A program made the translations under genes and the position numbers. A DNA stretch of 64,000 bases. It comes from Neopestalotiopsis rosae. Taxonomy: Eukaryota > Ascomycota > Sordariomycetes > Amphisphaeriales > Sporocadaceae. Location of the stretch: contig JALGAS010000002.1 in assembly GCA_023078685.1 (NCBI GenBank), forward strand, positions 5,828,001 through 5,892,000, read 5' to 3'. Under the pieces are notes generated by a model that had not been told where the DNA came from, did not search any database, and worked only from the letters and a program-made list of their open reading frames with translations. Numbering within the stretch: the first letter of the stretch is position 1; each line of letters opens with the position of its first letter. Shown here in pieces: positions 56,287 to 64,000 of this stretch.

Positions 56287-57737
56287 GTTGAGTCCTTCAA
56301 TATGGTGAGGAGTGAAATATAATCTGTGCGTGGCCAATAACAGCAATGCCGCGCAATTCTCGATCTGAGGGGGACTCGAAGACGAAAGGAAACAGAGTTC
56401 AAAAACACTGCGGAGTGCTATTCAGAGATTTTCTCGAATGTTTCCATAATATCATATATTCGTGACCTTTTCTCCCCGGAAGGGCGCATATTGACAATCG
56501 GCATACAGGCGTATGTCAACCTGATAGGAGTGGAGTCTTTCCCCGCAGCCAGGGATCGTTGTATACTGCATCACAGCTAGTGGCACGAATCAAGGGTCCC
56601 GACGCTATCTTGCCGTGCTCGTCGGTTCCTTGCTGTATCTTGCATTATCTGGGTCCGATCCCGAGTCCTACTCGGTCTCTTCCGGGACTGTCGCACCGAC
56701 GCCGACAGCTAGGAACCAATTTTGATTATAATTTGCAAGGCCGACAAACCCCGAGAGAGGCTCGTCCAAAGACTGGAAGTGTAGACGGGCGTAGAACTTT
56801 AGTATGATTGCCCCAAATTTGCGGTCCGTCCCTGTTGTAGATCACACATGCAGGGGTGGTTTATTCAATCTCTTGCGCCGTACACTACCGGACCTCTTTA
56901 CCCTCTAGGTACCTATAGTATTATTACATTTCTTGACTTGCTAGACCGTAACCAGTGCATTTGCCCAGCTTCAACAGCGCCGCCGGGGCCAAAATCGACG
57001 CCAATGAACTTAAATTTGAGGCGTAAAAGAAGGCACAGTGAAAGCTTAAATCTGCAGAATACCTACGTAGTCTTTGCTCATGGAGATTCCACTTTGCCAA
57101 ATGCATATTCTAGACCTGCCGCTACGACGAAGTCACGTTCGGCTGAACATGAAGTCCTCTGCCAACTTTGTCGCAACAAACAAAGGTTTATGGAAAACTG
57201 TAATGCTTGCAGCTTTCACTTCAAATAATACTGGAAAGTGAAATCTAGGAATTCACCCCTGTCGTTCATCTGAAATGGTGTAAGAGGTTCAGCTGCCGGT
57301 GGCCTAGCTCAAGATGGGAAGCGCCTCCGAGCGGGCCCTTGAGAATCCTGCGCTTGGTGTGCTTGAGGCTGGTCACTATTGCGTCTTTAGGCAGATTGAA
57401 GGGCAATCCTGAACTTTGTATTGTCCGTTTCAGAATCCACGGGTTGAATTTCAGGATGAGGCTCCCGCTGACTGCATCATCTGGCTGAGTCCTGTGGAAT
57501 CGCCCAGTGGATCCCTAGATGTAGAGGCCCTTTTGCTGCAGGGGGTTCATGTCGCGCTTACTTGCTTCGGTCACTCGGTAGGTATCATAACATATACCAG
57601 AATGCCTCACCAAATTGCGCCCAGCCTTACCGACTCAAATTCCTTTTTATTATGAATTGCCCTCATCTTCGTAGTAAAAGAGGAATGCTCCTCTTAGTCT
57701 TCGCAGTCCACGGGAAGAACTTCAAGAGTACAACGAA
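56287..57737. other. Long intergenic region
   Basis: These 1.45 kb lie between divergent genes. A box CTAGGTACCTATAG lies near 56907. The longest open frame (56848–57228) has no codon or family support. No RNA gene was seen. Confidence 0.5.
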
Positions 57738-58741
57738 ATGGGAAATCTTGGGGACCTGACGACCACCTTCACAGCTCCAACGAGTTGTGCCACAGAGTCG
57801 GGCATATATCGTATTTCGTACTCTGGAACATCGAGTTATTGGGGTCTCGGGCCTTTCGACACATCTTGCATGTCCACCAATTACAGTCCACAAACGACAA
57901 ATTACTATTCGCCAGCTTGGAATTGCCCCTCAGGCTACACAACCGCATGTTTGGCGACAGTTGATTCTGAAATAATCGCAACATGTTGCCCCACGTATGT
58001 CTCTACACAATTGCTCTCATATGGTTAGTAACTCACTCGCCAGCCAGGGCATATCAGATGGAATGCTTTACCGACGGGGTTGTCTATCCTTGGCAAAGGA
58101 CTTTAGGTTGCACAAAGCCAGAGACCACAGCTTGGACTGCAACATCCGTCATGTACGCGAATCAATTCACTACAACGGTTGTTGCGGTCACCGAAGAAAC
58201 AGGCTCTGGGGCTGGATTCAGTGCATGGGCCGTGCAAATCAGATATCGATCTGAAGATATCAGTGCCACCACCACAAGTGCTACATCTAGCGTGGCAACA
58301 CAGACTTTGTCTTCAACGCTGTCGACATCCGTTTCGGCTTCAACGGCTTCGATCGCCTCGACAACACCAACGAATGGCTCCTCCACATCGACCTCGGATG
58401 GCGGCGACGACAAGAGCTCAGAAAGCCTCAGTTCCGCGGCATCAGCCGGTATTGGTATCGGCTGCGGTGCTGCAATTCTCATGGTTGCAGCCACCCTATG
58501 GTACGTGTTACGCCTGCGACGACATCTGGCACAAGCAAGCACAGCGGGTGCAAAGCAATGGGCACCGACACCGACATCTGAAAACTCTTCGCAGGGGTTA
58601 GTTTACGACCCTTTCAGGGAAGAACAACATGAAGATCTCGTGCCGAGCCCACAGATGCTTGGGCCAAGTACCTTTCCGGCAGAGATGAGTGGCATTCCCT
58701 ACCATCAGCGATGTGCGGAACTATCTGGTAATCCTACATAG
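57738..58741 (+). CDS. Cys-rich single-pass membrane protein (sensor-like), uncharacterised
   Basis: Exons 57738–57994 and 58048–58741 (intron 53 nt) sum to 951 nt (316 residues). The N-terminal ~150 residues are a Cys-rich, Tyr-rich ectodomain (LGDLTTTFTAPTSC, TACLATVDSEIIATCC, MECFTDG). A Ser/Thr linker, a Gly/Ala-rich membrane segment at about 208–232 (AGIGIGCGAAILMVAATLWYV) and a basic stop-transfer (LRLRRH) follow, then a Pro-rich cytosolic tail. This layout is a common uncharacterised fungal family resembling cell-wall sensors (WSC/Mid2-like topology) but without their known domains. No classical signal peptide precedes the ectodomain in this model; a missed 5' exon is possible. Function unknown. 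Confidence 0.8.
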
Positions 58742-59126
58742 TCCATTGTCGGCATCATCCTCGTCTCTATAAGCTTTGATACAATGCAATCGGTCAAAAG
58801 ACGGTCAATGCCAAATGTGCGACACTTCTGAAATCGAGAGAAATTATATATGTTAGGCAAATCGAGACTCTAATCACCAAGGTTGTTAGAATATGGGAAT
58901 AAGTGGAGCGCTTCTCCACGCATGTATATAACTCTAACCTTCCAACCTCTGTTGGAGGATTGCAACTCAACTAATACAATAACTATTACCTATACCTATC
59001 ATATCTTTTCACAAAGGTAGCTCAATTAAATTTCCCGTAACTACCAATAATCTTTCCACTGTTGATATCCAAGAACCATGGCTCATCTAAGCAAGCACTT
59101 CCATGGCTATGGCAAGGAATGTGGCT
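58742..59126. other. Intergenic containing a solo LTR
   Basis: This convergent gap is occupied mostly by the solo LTR described at 58884–59013. No gene was seen. Confidence 0.6.
58884..59013. mobile_element. Solo LTR of a retrotransposon, with 5-bp target duplication
   Basis: The 130-base element begins TGTTAGAATATGGG and ends TTTTCACA, giving the canonical TG…CA ends with short inverted TGT…ACA termini. It is flanked by a perfect 5-bp direct repeat, AAGGT, at 58879–58883 and 59014–59018, the size expected for LTR integration. The element contains a short inverted repeat (AACCTCTGTTGGAGG) and AT-rich sequence near its end. No internal coding region remains, so LTR–LTR recombination probably removed the element. 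It resembles copia-type LTRs in fungi, which is inference. Confidence 0.85.
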
Positions 59127-61646
59127 TCAGACCAACACAATTGACACCACTTCTAGCTCGTGCTGGAGTTCCGCGAGCCATTCCAAGGCCTCGCCAAACA
59201 TGATTGTACTTACCCAGCAGGGTCCGAGAACCTCAAACTGCGCTTTGCCAAGTGTTTCAGTGCAGGGCCTCAACACTACTGGCATCCTGCATCCCAGAAG
59301 AATCCATATCGCATCGTCAATTCTTGCGGTGGCTGGGACAATAGCAGGACCCCTAGATGATTGTGCAAAGCGGCGATTGTGTTGACCTTCCTCAAAAGTG
59401 ACAGCCGGACCCACTGGAGTCTCTGGCGGATGTGGAAGCTCGACAGGGAACAGCGGTAAAAGCTTCTGAATACGAGCAACTTCAAACCCCTTCACATTCA
59501 AGTGATTGATGTCGCTCTGATCCTGGACTTCGGCCTTGGAGAAGCCTGCAGCCCCCCATTTGTACGAGATGTAGTCCCAATTGTCGTAGATGCCAACTGA
59601 CGATAACGGAGTCCGCCAATCGGGTGTCCATGATGGAAGGTCGTCCGATTCGGCGCGGCCCTGAGTCGGCAAAATGCAGAGGACGTCGAGATTTCTGTCC
59701 CGGTTTATGAGGTATTTGGCAGTGTACTGATACACCTCTGACACGCTGGAGGAATAGTCAATTCTCATGACAGGTGACTCTATGTTATCGCCGTGTGTCG
59801 TCTGTAAAGACGTCGAAGGTCGTTGATGTCCTGAAAGGGGTACTTCAGCCATACCCAAGATGGCGTAGACTTTGTCTCGGGCATCTTTTGCTTCATATGC
59901 ACGACCTGTAATGAGCAAGTCTAGCATTCCTCCGGTGTGGTAGTACCAGATGCTTCCCAAGTCGCCGGATTCCGCTAGCAATGACTGTCCAATGACCCAG
60001 TCCTTTTTCAGGAATTTCAATGCATAGGATCTCTCGAAAGATGGATGAATGAGATCCAGAAATGAACTTTCGTCTCCTAGGAAGAGGGACTTTGATGCAG
60101 TGTACTTATCCCTTAAACGTGACAGAGAATTGACTGATCGCTTGAATATAGTCCATGGTAACTCCTTCGATCCACAACGGACGATCAGCTGGCGGGCTGC
60201 GGAAACTTCTTGTCGTATCCAAGTACGAAAGAACCATCCCCTCCTGGTCAATGCTTCAATACCATTGATTACCCTCGCCAGTTGCACTAAGCAGTCGTGG
60301 CTGTGGTCGCATCTCATAATGTCGGCCCTGTTCTTTCGATTTCCAATAAAGCCCATGGCGTCCATGACAAAGTCGCTATCATCATATTCACCCCCGAGCC
60401 AAACGATGACCCGCGTAGCGGCCCCGTAGATAGCGAACATGTACTGAACCTGTTCACTCCTCTCCGCATTGTCTAGCTGGTTGATGCATAGTGCATCGAT
60501 CCAGAGTGTTCTACTCCTGTCGGGGAGCCGAACATTGCGCAAGGCATTGTAGAGGTTTTGACTCACGCCAAAATCCTTGCCTTCGAGCTGAATAGTGTGA
60601 CATTTGCTCGCATCACCCCAAGTATATGACAAAGCTTCATACAGTCTTGGCTCAACATGCTGGTTGTCGTCAATATCATGCGCGCCAAGGATCTCCATTG
60701 GCTCAAGCGTGCACCTGATCTGTTCTTTCATTGCACCGGGATGGATAGTGAGGATTCGGGTAAAGCCGGGTCTAAGGGGAGTGTATATGTCATGGGGTTC
60801 TGAAATTGAGATCGCCCGTGGCTGATCAATCGCCCGTGATGTTGGTTCTGGAATAGCATATGCTTGCTTCAACCAGCAATTGACGTCGCATTTAGGATAT
60901 GCCGGAGACTCTCTGCAGCGGTCGACCGACACGTCAGACGCTCCTGAATCGTAGCCCTGATCGGCAGCATCTCCGGATGCAAATTCTTTCGTGTCCAGGG
61001 GCATCAGTATCTGCTCTCGTTGCATCGCCAATCGCTGAAATACAGGGTCCTTGTTCCGCGTTTTCAAGGAGTGGTAGCCTCTTGTAATAGCCTGAGTCAC
61101 TCTGTTCAATCGCGGACCCGTGTTATCAAAATCGTTGTCGACGTAACCATGCACATCGGTCGCTAGAACGCCATCACGTGTATAGTTTGACAGTATGGCA
61201 TCCCAGTCTCTCAGGCGCTGAAGGAGCACAGATCTTGGTAGCGATTCATCAGTGCTCTTGGATGTCATGTCTACGACGACCTTTTCGAGAAAGGCATTGA
61301 CGCGCTTGTCATTTTCGGCTTTGACGCTGTCTATAATGCCAGTGTCCTCTTTAGGTGCGAGGTAAAACTCGTCACCAATCTGTCGAAAATTCCACGGGTG
61401 GTCGCCGCCAACGAAATCGCCGATACCATCTCCATTGCTTGTTGCCCACCGCATCTGACCGTCTATAAAGAAGGCCTTGCGCCACGGTGAGTTTTCAATC
61501 ATCTCGTAAACAGCATCGGTGTTATAGCTAAGAGTTGGCACAGGAGTGTGGCTTTCCGGGTCCAATGTTGATTCCCTTGTAGCTTCGTCGATATGAGCAT
61601 CCATCAAAGATGGTTGGCTCACATGTGGGTCAAGTTCATTCGCCAT
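59127..61646 (-). CDS. HET-domain protein with long N-terminal extension
   Basis: A single exon of 2520 nt encodes 839 residues from ATG 61646 (MANELDPHV). Residues ~1–280 are a non-HET extension with acidic and Pro/Ser-rich parts; I recognise no domain there. The HET domain then follows: RILTIHPG, YEALSYTWGDAS, LWIDALCINQ, MFAIYGAATRVIVWLGGEYDDSD, RRGWFFRTWIRQEV (Arg in place of the common Val of VxQE), ARDKVYAILGMAE, LPSWTPDWRTP. The C-terminal third is typical of the group. No frameshift or stop is present. It ends next to a solo LTR. As with other HET proteins a role in allorecognition cell death is known for the family, not for this gene. Confidence 0.93.
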   Translation of the reverse strand: MANELDPHVSQPSLMDAHIDEATRESTLDPESHTPVPTLSYNTDAVYEMIENSPWRKAFFIDGQMRWATSNGDGIGDFVGGDHPWNFRQIGDEFYLAPKEDTGIIDSVKAENDKRVNAFLEKVVVDMTSKSTDESLPRSVLLQRLRDWDAILSNYTRDGVLATDVHGYVDNDFDNTGPRLNRVTQAITRGYHSLKTRNKDPVFQRLAMQREQILMPLDTKEFASGDAADQGYDSGASDVSVDRCRESPAYPKCDVNCWLKQAYAIPEPTSRAIDQPRAISISEPHDIYTPLRPGFTRILTIHPGAMKEQIRCTLEPMEILGAHDIDDNQHVEPRLYEALSYTWGDASKCHTIQLEGKDFGVSQNLYNALRNVRLPDRSRTLWIDALCINQLDNAERSEQVQYMFAIYGAATRVIVWLGGEYDDSDFVMDAMGFIGNRKNRADIMRCDHSHDCLVQLARVINGIEALTRRGWFFRTWIRQEVSAARQLIVRCGSKELPWTIFKRSVNSLSRLRDKYTASKSLFLGDESSFLDLIHPSFERSYALKFLKKDWVIGQSLLAESGDLGSIWYYHTGGMLDLLITGRAYEAKDARDKVYAILGMAEVPLSGHQRPSTSLQTTHGDNIESPVMRIDYSSSVSEVYQYTAKYLINRDRNLDVLCILPTQGRAESDDLPSWTPDWRTPLSSVGIYDNWDYISYKWGAAGFSKAEVQDQSDINHLNVKGFEVARIQKLLPLFPVELPHPPETPVGPAVTFEEGQHNRRFAQSSRGPAIVPATARIDDAIWILLGCRMPVVLRPCTETLGKAQFEVLGPCWVSTIMFGEALEWLAELQHELEVVSIVLV

Positions 61647-62448
61647 GGTGTTCTGAAATGTTTTTTCAAGGTTCTGAAATCTGGCTTGGCTTCCCGTCCG
61701 GCACGTGCTGGGTGTTGTGTCTTATATGCCTGAGCGGAAGCATTCCGAGCTGAAAATTCGCAGCTGAAAAGTGCATCACACAGCGCATGGCGGGGTGAGG
61801 TCGGCTGATGGTATCGTACCAAGACATTTGACTCTCAGCTGTACTTGCGGCTTTGAACTGTGTTTGCCGCCATTTTCCCTTCTTATTGTCAGTCTTATCA
61901 CCAGCTGTGTTCGTGCGTTCATTTGGAATATGCAGCAGCGAGTAGATAGCGCTCGAAGCTTACCAAGTACGACATTAGGAAACGCCTACGAGTGGGTAGG
62001 CTTCACGTACAAAGATGAAGAAGGAGGAGAGGAGGAGAAAATAATTGAGATACTGGTAAAGCCTTGAAGTCATGGTAAATGGCAGACGGATTTCAAACAG
62101 GGCAATTGGAATGCTGTCGGACCAATCTTGTTCAAAAGCTAGCAAGTGTAGACGAGCGCTTTCCCTGCGCTCACTTCTGGTAGTGGCTTCCAAACTTTCG
62201 GCAGCGCTAAGTAGAGGACAGTGCCGGCTCTTGCCACTAAAAGGCACCCCACGCGACCGCCTTGAAGTGTTCGTGTTTTAGTGCTCGTTTTTTAGTGCAT
62301 ACCCCTGGCGCTTAGTGTCTCGGGGCCGGAATATTTTATCAATACCGGCGCATTCCTCCCAAACCCGGCGTCTTCAGTACCTATCTAGGTTACGTGATGC
62401 ATTCGAGTTCCTGCATGGATATGATTTCTTTCTCATTATAATCACAAA
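61647..62448. other. Intergenic, divergent promoters
   Basis: This 802-base gap separates the HET gene (minus) from the Zn2Cys6 regulator (plus). It contains the box AGTACCTATCTAGGTTACG near 62380. No gene was seen. Confidence 0.5.
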
Positions 62449-63694
62449 ATGGTCAAAAGTCATTCCAAATCACGTCGAGGGTGTCGGCAGTGTAGACGAC
62501 GAAAGGTCAAGGTGAGTATGCGTCTCAATTGAATGGTGACCGCTGCTAAATCCGTGCATCCAGTGTGATGAGACTCTCCCATGTTGCAATCGGTGTTTTC
62601 GCCGTCAGGAACGATGCTCCTACATCGTCGAGTACGGCTACCAGACTGCGAATTGGCCAGTGTCGCAAGCAGCGAGCGCATCTTCCCCGCCACTCACTGT
62701 TTCAACGCTAGACCCGTGGAAATACGCAATTGACGCGACCGAGTCAAATCTTTTTGACATGGATCTCGTTCATTCCTTTGTCACATCGACTCACACCACT
62801 CTTTGGTCGCGGCCCGAAGGCCAACTCGTCTGGCGAGATTTTGTTTTCCGGGAAGCGCTTCAGCAGCCTTTTCTCATGAATGGCGTACTGGCCATTAGCG
62901 CCATGCATAGGCTCTTCATAGGTCCAATAACGGCAACGTTGAGAGAAACCACCCTGGCAAAACAGGGAGCACTTTTGAGAGAACTGCTAGCCCTCCTTTC
63001 TTCCGAGAACGCCGAAAACTGCCAAGCCGCCTTTCCACTATCACTAATCGTCTCCTTTTGGGCATTTGCATCAAAGAACCTGCCGCCCGAATTTAATATT
63101 TTATCAGCAAACTCGAGCTCACGGCCTAATCGGGAAACACAACAGAACAAAAACATACCAACATCTTACTTGGATCAATTCCTGGATCTCATCAATTTAA
63201 TTCGACCAGTGGATGCGATAGTGCAAAAGCGTCGCCCGGTACTGCTTGAGGGCAAGTATCGTGAGCTCATGCGTGTGCCTGAACCGGAAGAAATCCCAGA
63301 ACTACCAATAGGCACGGCTGTTGCTCTTGGTCATCTAAAATCATACCTTGCACAACATGATGGCGATTTGGTGGATATGATCGATGCACCAACGTTTGGT
63401 ACTCTCACATACATATTCCGCCTGGCAACTTGTCCAGATTGGTCAGAGCTGATTGTTGGATGGGCCATACAATTACCGGCATCATTTGTGAGTCGTCTTC
63501 GGAATATGGATAATGCTGCATTAGTGTTGCTCGGTTATTGGGCAGTCTGCTTGAGGGCCTTGGACGACCGATGGTGGACTGCTGGATGGTCAAAAGCATT
63601 GCTGGGTGAGATCAACTCCGTTGTGAAAGGCGAGTGGTCACATTTGCTTGAATGGCCAAACTCATTTTTGGGGATTGAATGTGAGCCAAACTAA
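62449..63694 (+). CDS. Zn2Cys6 transcription factor (Upc2/sterol-regulator-like)
   Basis: Exons 62449–62511 and 62564–63694 (intron 52 nt) sum to 1194 nt (397 residues). The zinc cluster lies at the very N-terminus: Cys12, 15, 22, 29, 32 and 39, with the basic KVK segment split by the intron immediately before Cys22. An extra Cys28 adjoins Cys29. After a short linker the fungal-specific domain shows HSFVTSTHTTLW, FLMNGVLAISAMHRL and ALLRELLALLSSENAENCQA, which is the layout of Upc2/Ecm22-like and many cluster-associated short regulators. The protein is short for a regulator (397) but complete. The minus-strand gene beginning at the right edge could be its target. Nuclear. Confidence 0.9.
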
Positions 63695-63896
63695 GCAGAA
63701 ATGTCTATATATCTATGATTGTACAACAAAAGGGACTTCTTCACGAAGAAAGTGTCACGGAGGGTCGTGATCTTGGAATATCTAATCTAATGCCGACATG
63801 GAGGTTGGATTGTTATTTGCAATCTGTTGCTCACCACTGCTAAATGCACCACCAAGGAAGAAAAAAAAAGAGTTCTATGTGGAGGATATTTGTGGC

Positions 63897-64000
63897 TCAT
63901 TGTAGCTGTATGTGTTCCTCCTTGATGAACTCCTCCTTGGACTTCATAACGGGATAGAAAAAGGCCGGGTGAAATGCTGTGAGCGCGACCGAGGCTAGTG
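63897..64000 (-). CDS. 3' end of a membrane protein (RTA1-like?), truncated by the window
   Basis: The last ~34 codons of a minus-strand gene are visible, ending at TGA 63897–63899. The translated end reads LASVALTAFHPAFFYPV then a charged Lys/Glu tail. A hydrophobic segment with FHP near the C-terminus resembles the last helix of RTA1/lipid-translocating exporter-like proteins (usually a VxHP segment followed by a short charged tail). Assignment is tentative because only the end is inside the window. The gene is convergent with the Zn2Cys6 regulator. Confidence 0.45.
   Translation of the reverse strand, partial: LASVALTAFHPAFFYPVMKSKEEFIKEEHIQLQ

Noticed and set aside
56848..57228. 126-codon open frame in the 1.45-kb gap
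   Set aside because: No recognisable motif, composition unlike the neighbouring genes, and no supporting splice structure.

Overview
This is a stretch of a filamentous ascomycete genome. Genes carry one to eight short GT–AG introns (most 50–70 nt, with CTAAC/CTGAC-like branch points). The protein families are typical of Pezizomycotina: Zn2Cys6 regulators, HET-domain proteins, cytochromes P450, a CFEM seven-helix receptor and Ser/Thr-rich secreted proteins. Family content (a TRI4-like P450, a PaFS-type terpene cyclase) fits Sordariomycetes, perhaps Hypocreales, but the species cannot be named from the sequence. About 25 protein genes, one tRNA-Val(AAC), one solo LTR and one inverted-repeat transposon remnant are supported.

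1–13.5 kb is metabolic: the end of a Gfo/Idh/MocA dehydrogenase, an aldo/keto reductase, an FAD monooxygenase with an N-terminal extension, a convergent Zn2Cys6 regulator, a P450 and a secreted type-B carboxylesterase. The middle four could form a small oxidative or detoxification cluster.

13.5–26.3 kb is accessory: a tandem pair of paralogous unknown proteins (DUF7587-like, possibly ADP-ribosyltransferase-related), an inverted-repeat element with RIP-like decay, an unrecognised 1291-residue five-exon gene, a PaxM-like FAD monooxygenase and an ankyrin protein.

27–41 kb holds a modular Ser/Thr-rich secreted protein, a short-chain dehydrogenase, a HET gene interrupted by an in-frame TGA, a small secreted Cys-rich effector candidate, a LITAF zinc-ribbon protein and an intact HET gene.

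41.9–48.5 kb is the most interesting segment. A nine-exon TRI4-like P450 is divergent from a stand-alone PaFS-type class I terpene cyclase. The cyclase model needs a 53-nt GC–AG intron that splits the second Asp codon of the metal-binding motif. A proline-iminopeptidase-like hydrolase follows.

49–64 kb holds another HET gene, tRNA-Val, a (G)28 tract, a CFEM seven-helix receptor-like protein, a haloacid-dehalogenase-like protein, a Cys-rich single-pass membrane protein, a solo LTR with a perfect 5-bp target duplication, a fourth HET gene, a second Zn2Cys6 regulator and the end of a membrane protein at the right edge. Exon models were built by hand. For every multi-exon gene whose junctions I list in full, the exon lengths sum to a multiple of three.
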